Below, piece by piece: positions 1-7,002 of a DNA stretch of 13,463 bases. Under the pieces are notes generated by a model that was given only the letters and a program-made list of their open reading frames with translations, was not told the DNA's origin and made no database searches. Location: contig JAJDAM010000301.1 in NCBI GenBank assembly GCA_029261905.1, positions 1-13,463 of the forward strand. Direction: 5' to 3'. The DNA comes from Deltaproteobacteria bacterium. Lineage in GTDB: Bacteria; Myxococcota_A; UBA9160; SMWR01. The translations under genes and the position numbers were made by a program. Within the stretch, counting starts at the first letter, position 1; each line of letters opens with the position of its first letter.

Positions 1-445
1 CCGGGTAGTTGGGATGATGGAGAACGCCGGTCGCGGCGATCACGAAGTCGGCCTCGTCCTGGGTCCCGTTCGCGGTCTCGAGCTTCCAGCGCCCGTCCTC
101 GAACGAGCAGCGCGAAATCGGCTCGCCAAACTGAATGCGCGAGTCGATGCCGTGGCGCCGCGCCACCTCTTCGAAATAGGTTTGGATCTCCTGGCCGGGT
201 GAAAAGCGATGGCTCCAATTCGGGTTGAGTTCGAACGAATACGAATAGAGGTGCGAAGGGACGTCGCACGCGATACCCGGGTAGGTGTTTTCACGCCAGG
301 TTCCCCCGAGCCGATCGGCCTTCTCGTAGATCGTGAAGTTGTCGAAACCGGCTTCACGCAACTTGATCCCGGCCAGGATCCCGGCCATTCCCGCACCGAT
401 GATCACGAACCGGAGTTCGTCACCCTCTACCGCTTGATTGCTCAT
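1..445 (-). CDS. Baeyer-Villiger / FMO-type flavin monooxygenase, N-terminal part (cut by window edge)
   Basis: Seen: 148 codons run from an ATG at 445 off the left edge without a stop. An N-terminal FAD-binding Rossmann motif, VIIGAGMAG (residues 14-22), is followed by Glu41 at the end of the second strand (ribose binding). Then come GGTWRENTYPG (47-57) and CDVPSHLYSYSF (60-71), the pattern typical of Baeyer-Villiger monooxygenases and related class B flavoprotein monooxygenases. ATG near residues 138-140 is the usual second FAD contact. The start is supported by a GAGGAG Shine-Dalgarno about 10 bases upstream. Known: these cytosolic enzymes use NADPH and O2 to turn ketones into esters or lactones, or oxidise N/S atoms. 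The diagnostic BVMO fingerprint FxGxxxHxxxW and the NADPH domain would lie outside the window, so Baeyer-Villiger versus general FMO is not settled. It lies 88 bp downstream of the SDR gene on the same strand and may share its transcript. Confidence 0.9.
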   Translation of the reverse strand, partial: MSNQAVEGDELRFVIIGAGMAGILAGIKLREAGFDNFTIYEKADRLGGTWRENTYPGIACDVPSHLYSYSFELNPNWSHRFSPGQEIQTYFEEVARRHGIDSRIQFGEPISRCSFEDGRWKLETANGTQDEADFVIAATGVLHHPNYP

Positions 446-479
446 CGTTCAGATCTCCTCGTCGCCAAACCCGGGTCCG

Positions 480-492
480 GCGCGGACCGCGC
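480..492. repeat. Short GC-rich inverted repeat between the SDR and monooxygenase genes
   Basis: The 13 bases GCGCGG-A-CCGCGC form a perfect inverted repeat. As RNA this is a 5-bp all-GC stem with a three-base loop. It lies in the 88-bp gap between two co-directional minus-strand genes. No T-run follows it on the minus strand, so it is at best a weak pause, attenuation or processing element, and GC-rich DNA yields such repeats by chance. Confidence 0.25.
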
Positions 493-533
493 TGTGTTCG
501 CGCTCCGTTCCTGGGTGAGGCTTGCTTCTCGGA

Positions 534-1415
534 TCAGCTACTGGACAAGAGCGCCGAAACTCCCTCCGCCATACCCGGGGGCATCGTCCCCACCGGATCG
601 CGACCCTGCAGGATGTTCTGCATTCGGTGTTCGACCATTGCCTGCCAATCATGGGTGAGAATGTAGAAGCGCCGCACCCGGATCGCTTCAGCGACGGTAT
701 TACCGACGTCGCGTGGATCGAGGCCGTTTTGAATCAGATCCGTCACGATCTTGCGCATGGCCTCCGCTTGTGGCGCCTGGTCGTCCGAGATTTCGCGGGG
801 CGCCTCGGGGCGGTTGCGTTCGGACTCGATGATCCGCGTATTGACCCAGCCTGGACACAAGACCGACACGCCAATCTTGGGACCGAGCTGAGCCAGTTCG
901 CCAAACAGGGATTCCGACAGTGCGACGACAGCGTGCTTGCTGACACCATAGGTTCCGCCGCCGTTGATCAAGCCCGCGATCGAAGCGGTGTTGACGATGT
1001 GGCCCTCGTCATCCTGTTCCAGCAGGATCGGAACGAAGCTCTTGATGCCGTGGACGACTCCCATCAGGTTCACGCCAAACACCCAATCCCAATCGTCGAG
1101 CGGTCGCTCCCAACTGGGCCCCGTGCCGCCGCCGGCGACTCCGGCGTTGTTGCAAAGCACGTGCACCGCGCCGAAGGCGTCGAGCGCCGCCTTGGCGAGA
1201 GCATCGACGGACTCCGGTTTCGAGACATCGCACTCGACGCCGACGACTTCGGCGCCTTGCGAGCTCAGCTCTTTCGTTGTCGCATCGAGAGCGCCTTGCT
1301 CGACGTCGGCCAACACGACCTTCATTCCTTCGGCGATGAAGGCTTCCGTCATCCCTCGGCCGATCCCGCTCGCGGCGCCGGTGACGACCGCTACGCGCCC
1401 CGTCAGATTCTCCAT
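534..1415 (-). CDS. Short-chain dehydrogenase/reductase (classical SDR)
   Basis: Seen: 293 residues with a full classical SDR signature. The cofactor motif TGAASGIG is at 12-19, and Asp37 at the end of the second strand suggests NAD(H) preference. CDV is at 62-64, NNAG at 89-92, and the catalytic tetrad is Asn116, Ser145, Tyr156 and Lys160 (YGVSK). PGWV at 188-191 follows the active site. The C-terminal stretch after about 245 (RRFYILTHDW...RMQNILQGRDP) extends beyond the usual ~250-residue core and matches a subgroup common in lipid and xenobiotic degraders. The ATG is preceded by AAAGGAG with good spacing. Known: classical SDRs oxidise secondary alcohols or reduce ketones in the cytosol. 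Inference: with the Baeyer-Villiger-type enzyme 88 bp downstream, it could supply the ketone. The substrate is unknown. It follows the MFS gene by 73 bp on the same strand, so an MFS-SDR-monooxygenase operon is likely. Confidence 0.95.
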   Translation of the reverse strand: MENLTGRVAVVTGAASGIGRGMTEAFIAEGMKVVLADVEQGALDATTKELSSQGAEVVGVECDVSKPESVDALAKAALDAFGAVHVLCNNAGVAGGGTGPSWERPLDDWDWVFGVNLMGVVHGIKSFVPILLEQDDEGHIVNTASIAGLINGGGTYGVSKHAVVALSESLFGELAQLGPKIGVSVLCPGWVNTRIIESERNRPEAPREISDDQAPQAEAMRKIVTDLIQNGLDPRDVGNTVAEAIRVRRFYILTHDWQAMVEHRMQNILQGRDPVGTMPPGMAEGVSALLSSS

Positions 1416-1488
1416 CGGTTCTCCTTTCTGCTGAGCATATCCATCCGGACGCGGGTGTGCCTTCGTCCACAGATCAGTTGCTGCTCGA

Positions 1489-2895
1489 TCAGTCGGGCCA
1501 AGATGGGTGATGTGCGTCGATCACGAAGCGGTGAGTGTGCCGGACCCGTCGGTGGCGGTGGCCATGCGAGTGGGGTTCGGAATCGTCGGACGAGTCGGAA
1601 GGATCGGACCTGTGGTCGTGTACATGGTGTTCATCGGCACCGTGCACATGGCTGTGTTCGAATTCATCGTGGACGTGCCAAAGCTGCTCAGGATCGGAAC
1701 GCGGCCACAGGCGTACTGCAGCAACGCCTGCGAGCACCGCGCCCGAAGCCGTTACGGCAAAGGCAGCGCTCATTCCGGCGATCGCGCCCGTCCAGCCGGC
1801 GAGCGGGTAGGCGACCAGCCAAGCCGCATGCGACAGCGAAAAGTGCGCGGAAAAAAAGGCGGAGCGATCGGTGGGGTTGCACGATGCGTCGATGACGCGG
1901 CCCGCGGCGGTCTGCACCAGCGCCATTGCCGCGCCCGCGAGGAGCCAGGCGGCGATCAATCCGGTCATGCTGCCGGCCAGCGATCCGGTGCCGAGCGCGA
2001 ACGGTAACAACGCGGCTCCACAGAGCATGTTCGACCGCAGCGACACCCGGCCCAACAACCAGGGCGTGGCGATCGCAGTGAGCAGCGAGCCCGCACCGCA
2101 TGCGGCGAATGCGAGCGCTACGTCGACCTCGCTGCCGTGAAGTTCCCCGCGTACGATCACGACGGTGTTGACGATGATCATTGCACCCCCCATCGCGACT
2201 GCGGTGCACAGAGCCAGCAGGCCGCGTAGCCGCGGAGTGGCGAGATACGAACGCAATCCGAAACCGAGATTGAAACGAATCGAATCCGGACGCTGGCTGC
2301 GCTCGGGTGTCGGTAGTGAAGTGGTACCCACCAGCAACGCCGAGGCGACGAACGCGAGCGCGTTCAACGCGAAGAACGTGGGATAGCCGACCAACAACAG
2401 CGCAAGTGTCGAGACCATTGGGGATACCAGTCCCTCGAGATCGTACGAGACACGGGATAGGACCAGTCCCTTGGTGTACTCGGCGCCGTCGCGAAGCAGG
2501 TCGGGAATCGCTGCCTGATAGATCGGAGTGAAACCGGCCGAGCATGCATTGAGGAGGAAGATCAACCAGAAAATTTCTGAAACGGCCGACACGCCCATGA
2601 AACCGAGCACCAATGCTGCACGCGCCAAGTCGAGTGCAACCAGCAGCGTGCGTCGTGGGAGCCGGTCAGCGAACCCCCCAACGACCGGCGCAACCGTGAC
2701 ATAGGCGATCATCTTGAGCGCCAGTGCGCTGCCCAATATGAAGCCGGCTCGTTCGCCGACCAGGTCGAATGCGAGAAGCGACAGCGCGATCGTGGTCAGC
2801 CCCGAGCCGAGCAGCGCAATCGTACGAGCAGCGAACAGGCGTCGGAACGCATCGTTGGCAAACGGCGACAAGAGGTCCGGCGAGGCGAGTTTCAT
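1489..2895 (-). CDS. MFS transporter with histidine-rich C-terminal tail (NreB-like candidate metal exporter)
   Basis: Seen: 468 residues. Hydrophobic segments lie near 25-45, 50-74, 84-103, 108-128, 155-190, 225-249, 258-282, 290-337 and 352-397, consistent with a 10-12 helix Major Facilitator. The loop 2-3 motif GGFADRLPRR (73-82) is the MFS motif A. After the last helix, residues 405-468 form a soluble tail with 17 His plus many Asp/Glu/Ser, ending in HRFVIDAHHPSWPD. The start ATG follows GGAGA by four bases. Known: MFS_3/DHA3-type proteins with His-rich C-termini include the nickel-resistance exporter NreB, in which the tail binds metal. Inference: inner-membrane efflux of Ni, Co or a metal-chelated compound. 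The neighbours are not metal genes, so export of an organic substrate cannot be excluded. MFS assignment is firm and the metal role moderate. Confidence 0.9.
   Translation of the reverse strand: MKLASPDLLSPFANDAFRRLFAARTIALLGSGLTTIALSLLAFDLVGERAGFILGSALALKMIAYVTVAPVVGGFADRLPRRTLLVALDLARAALVLGFMGVSAVSEIFWLIFLLNACSAGFTPIYQAAIPDLLRDGAEYTKGLVLSRVSYDLEGLVSPMVSTLALLLVGYPTFFALNALAFVASALLVGTTSLPTPERSQRPDSIRFNLGFGLRSYLATPRLRGLLALCTAVAMGGAMIIVNTVVIVRGELHGSEVDVALAFAACGAGSLLTAIATPWLLGRVSLRSNMLCGAALLPFALGTGSLAGSMTGLIAAWLLAGAAMALVQTAAGRVIDASCNPTDRSAFFSAHFSLSHAAWLVAYPLAGWTGAIAGMSAAFAVTASGAVLAGVAAVRLWPRSDPEQLWHVHDEFEHSHVHGADEHHVHDHRSDPSDSSDDSEPHSHGHRHRRVRHTHRFVIDAHHPSWPD
1492..1683 (-). other. Sequence encoding the His/Asp-rich tail of the MFS protein
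   Basis: These 64 codons hold 17 His codons, often as HxH or HH (HVH, HSHVH, EHHVHDH, HSHGHRH, HTH), spaced by acidic residues and a Ser/Asp linker (PSDSSDDSE). They follow directly after the final membrane helix. Such tails typically face the cytoplasm and chelate divalent metals. No exact DNA repeat underlies the pattern, so it is not a simple slippage tract. Confidence 0.8.
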
Positions 2896-3122
2896 CCGGT
2901 CTCCATGGTTCCAGGGTCAGCCTCTGTCAGTCCTTTGACCAGGCGGCTGATCCGAGCAGGGGTTCGGCTGTCGGGTTCGATTCCGCGCCATGGCGCAAGA
3001 ACCATACTGCGGATTGCACCATGCCGGGGGGCTGTGTATTTCGTCGCGCATCATGCGGTGGCGAGCTGCACGGGAGACGTGGGATCATACCGGCCAATCT
3101 CTTTTTACCCGGGGTGATCGCG
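2896..3122. promoter_or_regulatory. Divergent intergenic region between the MFS and acyl-CoA synthetase genes
   Basis: This 227-bp region separates divergent genes and must hold the start signals of both. It carries a perfect 12-bp palindrome, GCGCCATGGCGC, at 2985-2996 and an inverted repeat, CGCAT-C-ATGCG, at 3047-3057. Either could be an operator. TTGCAC (3014-3019) and TATTTC (3037-3042), 17 bases apart, are a weak sigma-70-like pair facing the synthetase. An ATG just upstream of the MFS start (minus strand, A at 2907) opens a four-codon frame, ATG-GAG-ACC-GGA-TGA, which overlaps the MFS start. I see no convincing protein or RNA gene here. Confidence 0.4.
3111..3117 (+). promoter_or_regulatory. 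Shine-Dalgarno favouring the TTG start of the acyl-CoA synthetase
   Basis: GGGGTGA sits five bases before the TTG at 3123 and resembles GGAGGTGA. The same bases contain an in-frame GTG at 3114, which has no good ribosome site of its own. The reading frame stays open upstream to 2769, but that stretch overlaps the divergent MFS gene and does not resemble the family. The TTG is therefore preferred. Confidence 0.5.
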
Positions 3123-4751
3123 TTGGCCGAACCTTCTTCAGAGAACCTGTTCCAGCGAGCGGGTCGCACACTGCGCGTCCTTCGCGGTGCTGGATTCCTC
3201 GATCCGCGATTCGTGATGACGTACGCGCGCGCAGCGGTGCTGCACGGACCGTCGCTGGCGATGGGGATTGCCGCGACCTCCCGAATTCGGCCCGATGAAA
3301 TCGCAATCATCGATGACGCGGGTGAGACGACCTTTGCAGAACTCGGAGATCGCGTGTTCTCGATTGCGACGGCCTTACACGAAAACGGCATCGGTCCCGG
3401 ACACAACGTCGGGATCCTGTGCCGAAACCATCGGGGCTTCATCGAAGCGACCGCGGCGGTGAGCGCCGTGGGCGCCGACGCGTTGTTCCTCAATACAGGA
3501 TTCGCAGGGCCCCAACTCGGCGACGTGCTCGATCGCGAACGCGCAACGACGCTGATCTACGACGAAGAGTTCTCGGAGATGGTCGCAGCTTACGGTGGAA
3601 CGCTCTACCGCATCGTGGCATGGCACGAGACCGATGTGAGCGGTCCGACGCTCGACGAACTGGCTGGGCAATACCCGGCAAAAGTACCGCCTCGATTGTC
3701 GAAACCCGGAGCGGTGACGATCCTGACGTCTGGCACGACGGGAACACCCAAAGGGGCGGCACGCGATTCCACGGCGGGGGATGCAGAGGGCCAGATCGGC
3801 GTGCTCGAAGTGATGCCCATCAAGGTCGGTGCGACGACGCTCGTCTGCGCGCCGACCTTTCACGCATGGGGGCTCACCCATTCCTTGATGGCAACGATGT
3901 TCGGATCACCTTTGGTGCTGCACCAACGATTCGACCCTCTGCGAGCGCTGGAGGCCATCGAGAAGCACGCGGTCGACACGCTGGTCGTGGTGCCGGTGAT
4001 GATGCAACGGATTCTCGCGCTCGATCCAGAGGTGATCCGCCGAACCGATGTGTCCAGCCTTCGCGCAACGCTATCGAGTGGATCAGCGCTGCCGGGAGAG
4101 CTCGCGATCGCCTGGATGGATGCATTCGGCGACAATCTCTACAACTTCTACGGTTCGACCGAAGTCGCGCAAGCGACTTGCGCGGGTCCGGAAGACCTCC
4201 GTCGCGCGCCGGGCACTGCCGGACGCCCGCCGCGCGGAGTGACCGTGAAAATCCTCGACGAAGACGGAAGGCCTCTGCAGCAGGGCAAGACGGGTAGGAT
4301 CTTCGTTGGCAACGGCTCTCAATTCGCCGGCTACACGGGCGGCGGCGGCAAGCAGATCATCGATGGATTGATGTCGATCGGGGATGTGGGCTACTTCGAC
4401 GACGAAGGCCGCCTGTTCGTAGAAGGACGCGACGACGACATGATCGTCTCGGGGGGAGAGAACGTCTTTCCGCGAGAAGTCGAAGACCTGCTGTCCGATT
4501 GCGATTCGATCGCCGAAGCGGCGGTGATCGGCGTGGCCGACGATCAGTTCGGCCAGCGCTTGCGCGCGTTCGTGGTACTCGAGGACGGCTCGCCGCTCGA
4601 CGAGGCGGCGATCAAAGATCTGGTGCGCGCCCAACTGGCGCGGCACAAGGTTCCCAAGGATGTGATCTTCCTGGACGAGATTCCCCGCAACGCGACCGGA
4701 AAGGTGCTCAAGCGGGAATTGCGCGAGTACGACAGCGTCTCCGATCCGTGA
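3123..4751 (+). CDS. Acyl-CoA synthetase (AMP-forming, FadD12-like)
   Basis: Seen: 542 residues from the preferred TTG (GTG at 3114 is the alternative). All adenylate-forming motifs are present: the phosphate loop TSGTTGTPKG at 202-211, a substrate-side motif around APTFHAWG (243-250), YGSTE at 343-347, Asp421 in SIGDVGYF, hinge GRDDDMIVSGGENVFPREVE at 435-454, and PRNATGKVLKREL at 521-533 with catalytic Lys527. The N-terminal LRVLRGAGFLDP and the phrases LCRNHRGFIEA and FLNTGFAGPQL match the FadD12 group of long- or medium-chain fatty-acid ligases. Known: these make acyl-CoA from a carboxylate, ATP and CoA through an acyl-adenylate. It heads a plus-strand pair with a CoA transferase 82 bp downstream. 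Its substrate could be a fatty acid or a cyclic/branched carboxylate, and sequence alone does not decide. Confidence 0.95.
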   Translation: MAEPSSENLFQRAGRTLRVLRGAGFLDPRFVMTYARAAVLHGPSLAMGIAATSRIRPDEIAIIDDAGETTFAELGDRVFSIATALHENGIGPGHNVGILCRNHRGFIEATAAVSAVGADALFLNTGFAGPQLGDVLDRERATTLIYDEEFSEMVAAYGGTLYRIVAWHETDVSGPTLDELAGQYPAKVPPRLSKPGAVTILTSGTTGTPKGAARDSTAGDAEGQIGVLEVMPIKVGATTLVCAPTFHAWGLTHSLMATMFGSPLVLHQRFDPLRALEAIEKHAVDTLVVVPVMMQRILALDPEVIRRTDVSSLRATLSSGSALPGELAIAWMDAFGDNLYNFYGSTEVAQATCAGPEDLRRAPGTAGRPPRGVTVKILDEDGRPLQQGKTGRIFVGNGSQFAGYTGGGGKQIIDGLMSIGDVGYFDDEGRLFVEGRDDDMIVSGGENVFPREVEDLLSDCDSIAEAAVIGVADDQFGQRLRAFVVLEDGSPLDEAAIKDLVRAQLARHKVPKDVIFLDEIPRNATGKVLKRELREYDSVSDP

Positions 4752-4833
4752 ACCCTGTAGAGGTTCGCCAGCAGTACGGTTTGTACCCGACGGTGTGGGT
4801 CACTAGTCTGCTGGAGAAAGCGGAGGGCAAGCG

Positions 4834-6027
4834 ATGCCGGCGCTAGACGGAATTCGAATCCTGGACATGACGCAGTACGAGGCGGGGCCTTCTTGTACCC
4901 AAGCGCTTGCCTGGCTCGGCGCCGACGTGGTCAAGATCGAGCCGCCGGAAGCGGGAGATCCGGGACGATCGCTGGCGGTCGGCGGCGTCTACTCGCCGTA
5001 TTTCTGCAACTGGAACGCGAACAAGCGCAGCGTGGCGCTCGACCTGTCACGCGCCGAAGGGCGTGATCTGCTGCTTCGAATGTTGCCGAAGTATGACGTC
5101 TTCATCGAAAACTACGGACCGGGCGTCGTGGAACGCCTCGATGTCGAGTACGAAACGCTACGGGAAGTTCACCCACCATTGATCTACGTGCAGGTCAAGG
5201 GCTTCGGGATCTCCGGTCCGTATGCGGGCTACAAAGCGTACGACATGGTGGCGCAGGCCGCCTCGGGTGCTTTCTCGACAACCGGCGAAGTCGGCGGGAT
5301 CCCGATGCTGCCAGGTCCAACCATGGGCGATTCCGGGACCGGTGTTCAAGCCGGGATGGCAATCCTGGCTGCATACATCCAGCGGCTGCGAACGGGAAAG
5401 GGCCAACACATCGAGCTGTCGATGCAAGAAGCGATGACCTACTACCTGCGTACGCGCATCGCGTTGGCTGGAAACTGGGGCGAACAGGCTGTGCCGCGAC
5501 TCGGCAACATGATGGGAGGTGCCCCTACGGGGTTGTATCGGTGTGCGGGAGGCGGGCCCAACGACTACGCGTATCTGATCACCGTGACGCGCCCCCATTG
5601 GGACGCGTTGTGTCTCGCGATCGACCGGCTGGATCTCGTCGTCGATCCCCGCTTCGAGTCGGGCGAACTGCGGATGGCCAACGGGGCCGCGCTGGTCGAG
5701 GAGATTTCGGCCTGGACGCGCGAGCACGACAAATTCGAAGTCATGCGGCTGCTCGGCGAGGCAGGTGTGCCCTGCTCGGCGATCTTGGACACGAAAGACG
5801 TCTACCACGATCCTCATCTCGAGCAGCGCGAGTTCGTGAAGACCGTCGAACACCCCGAACGCGGTGAAGTTCCGCTGCTCGGCTTCGCTCCACGCATGTC
5901 CGAGAGTCAGGTCGATCTGAAGCGCGCGCCCTACCTCGGAGAGCACAACGACGAGGTGCTGCGCGCGGATCTCGGTCTCGGAGACGATGATCTGCGAGCG
6001 CTACGCGAATCCGAAGTGCTCGGATGA
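4834..6027 (+). CDS. Family III CoA transferase (CaiB/BaiF)
   Basis: Seen: 397 residues, the usual family length. The N-terminal block LDGIRILDMTQYEAGPSCTQ (4-23) is followed by LGADVVKIEPPEAGDPGR (28-45), NKRSVALDL (63-71) and a second block, DVFIENYGPGV (88-98). Asp166 in GPTMGDSGTG lies where the catalytic aspartate that forms the aspartyl-CoA anhydride is found. A GGAGGG Shine-Dalgarno lies six bases before the ATG. Known: the family moves CoA between carboxylic acids (formyl/oxalyl, carnitine, benzylsuccinate, bile acids, 2-methylacyl racemases). Inference: as partner of the upstream ligase it probably activates a related acid or recycles CoA. The gene ends six bases before the convergent crotonase gene with no visible terminator. 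Confidence 0.95.
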   Translation: MPALDGIRILDMTQYEAGPSCTQALAWLGADVVKIEPPEAGDPGRSLAVGGVYSPYFCNWNANKRSVALDLSRAEGRDLLLRMLPKYDVFIENYGPGVVERLDVEYETLREVHPPLIYVQVKGFGISGPYAGYKAYDMVAQAASGAFSTTGEVGGIPMLPGPTMGDSGTGVQAGMAILAAYIQRLRTGKGQHIELSMQEAMTYYLRTRIALAGNWGEQAVPRLGNMMGGAPTGLYRCAGGGPNDYAYLITVTRPHWDALCLAIDRLDLVVDPRFESGELRMANGAALVEEISAWTREHDKFEVMRLLGEAGVPCSAILDTKDVYHDPHLEQREFVKTVEHPERGEVPLLGFAPRMSESQVDLKRAPYLGEHNDEVLRADLGLGDDDLRALRESEVLG

Positions 6028-6033
6028 GTGCCT

Positions 6034-6837
6034 CTACCGGCCCTTGAATTCAGGGGTGCGTTTTTCGAAGAAGGCCTTCATCGCCTCGCGCGTGTCACTC
6101 GTCGAGCCGGTGACGGTCTGCGCCATGGCCTCCCAGTGAAGCATTTCGGAAAGACTCATCTGGGAGCCGCTGTTCAGCATTCGCTTCGACATCTGTAGTG
6201 CCAGCGGTGGGCCCGCCGCAAGGCGCTCCGCCCAGTCGGCCGCAAAGCCATCGAGCTCGGCATCCGGGACGACGCGATTCACGATCCCGATGCGCTCCGC
6301 TTCCTTCGCGTCGATGATGTCGCCGAGCAGCACGAGTTCCTTTGCCTTGTGAAGCCCGACCAGGCGCGGCAGGTGCCACGAGCCGCCGAGGTCGATCGAC
6401 AAGCCGCGCTGCGCGAAGATCTCCGAGAAGCGCGCACTCTCGCCTGCGACGATCAGGTCGCAGCCGAGTGCGAGATTCAAACCCGCGCCCACCGCAACGC
6501 CGTTGACCTTGGCGATCGTGGGTTTGGGAATCTCGTGCAATGCAAGTCCGGTGAATCCGAAATAGTGCATCAGGTCGAGTTGATGACGCGGGTCATTGGA
6601 TCCCGACGCCAGGTCGGCTCCGCCGCAAAACGCGTTCCCTGCTCCGGTCAGTACCAGCACCCGGTCGGTGGGGCTCTGTGCGACTTCGCGAAAGACATCG
6701 GTCAGCGTCTGCCACATGGGAAAGTCGATGGCGTTCTTCTTCTTTGGGCGATTCAACGTGACCGTGACGATGCCGGTTTCGCTGCGCTCGACGATGACGC
6801 TCTCGGTACCCGCTTCAGAATTGTCGCCACTTGCCAT
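6034..6837 (-). CDS. Enoyl-CoA hydratase/isomerase family protein, PaaG-like active site
   Basis: Seen: 267 residues from the ATG at 6837, chosen because GGAGAG lies just upstream; the open frame continues to 6981. The crotonase fold shows FCGGADL (70-76) and VGAGLNLALGCDL (116-128), which form the CoA oxyanion hole. Aligned by eye with rat mitochondrial hydratase, Glu144 is replaced by Asn121 and Glu164 by Phe141. An aspartate, Asp149 in GLSIDLGGSWHLPRL, takes the position used by PaaG and dienoyl-CoA isomerases. Inference: the enzyme is more likely a double-bond isomerase, or another crotonase reaction, than a standard hydratase. It is transcribed alone, convergent with the CoA transferase and divergent from the thioesterase. 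Family confidence is high; reaction confidence is moderate. Confidence 0.93.
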   Translation of the reverse strand: MASGDNSEAGTESVIVERSETGIVTVTLNRPKKKNAIDFPMWQTLTDVFREVAQSPTDRVLVLTGAGNAFCGGADLASGSNDPRHQLDLMHYFGFTGLALHEIPKPTIAKVNGVAVGAGLNLALGCDLIVAGESARFSEIFAQRGLSIDLGGSWHLPRLVGLHKAKELVLLGDIIDAKEAERIGIVNRVVPDAELDGFAADWAERLAAGPPLALQMSKRMLNSGSQMSLSEMLHWEAMAQTVTGSTSDTREAMKAFFEKRTPEFKGR

Positions 6838-7002
6838 GGGCTCTCCAATCGGACGGATCGTGGTCGATCGACTGTTCATGTTTCGCGCGGCTCCCGCTGT
6901 TCGACCGTGAGAATCTGGGGAGGCTCGGAGGTTTCGCAGATCATTCGCGTTTCGTCGGTGGATTCGCGATTCGCTCGACAATCGTAGCTAAGCTCGCTGG
7001 CC
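6838..7002. promoter_or_regulatory. Divergent intergenic region between the crotonase and thioesterase genes
   Basis: This 165-bp region separates two divergent starts and should hold both promoters. A perfect 10-bp palindrome, GTCGATCGAC, lies at 6863-6872, though such words are frequent in this genome. On the plus strand TAGCTA (6985-6990) resembles a -10 box only 12 bases before the GTG start, without a good -35. The crotonase-side ribosome site GGAGAG occupies 6841-6846. No clear sigma-70 pair is visible in either direction. Confidence 0.35.

Noticed and set aside
1492..1683. Possibility of a tandem DNA repeat behind the His-rich tail
   Set aside because: The codons and spacing vary; no repeated unit of constant length is visible.
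522..1895. A 457-codon open frame on the plus strand across the SDR gene and the end of the MFS gene
   Set aside because: It is antisense to two genes with full family motifs; the translation is Arg/Ala-rich without recognisable motifs. High-GC DNA produces such frames.
2971..3003. A tRNA-like T-loop (GGTTCGATTCC) followed by GCGCC...GGCGC and ACCA-like bases
   Set aside because: The bases flanking the loop do not pair as a T-stem, and no anticodon arm or acceptor stem can be formed upstream.
2769..3122. N-terminal extension of the acyl-CoA synthetase frame to an ATG at 2769
   Set aside because: It would overlap the start of the divergent MFS gene by 127 bases and adds about 118 residues with no family similarity. 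Starts near 3114-3123 fit the FadD12 group.
4083..4646. A 187-codon minus-strand frame within the acyl-CoA synthetase gene, and similar frames across the CoA transferases
   Set aside because: These are antisense shadows of strongly conserved genes with no motif of their own.
6838..6981. Longer crotonase start at 6981 or 6879
   Set aside because: The extra residues are Arg/Ser-rich and unlike the family, and the only good ribosome site precedes the ATG at 6837.
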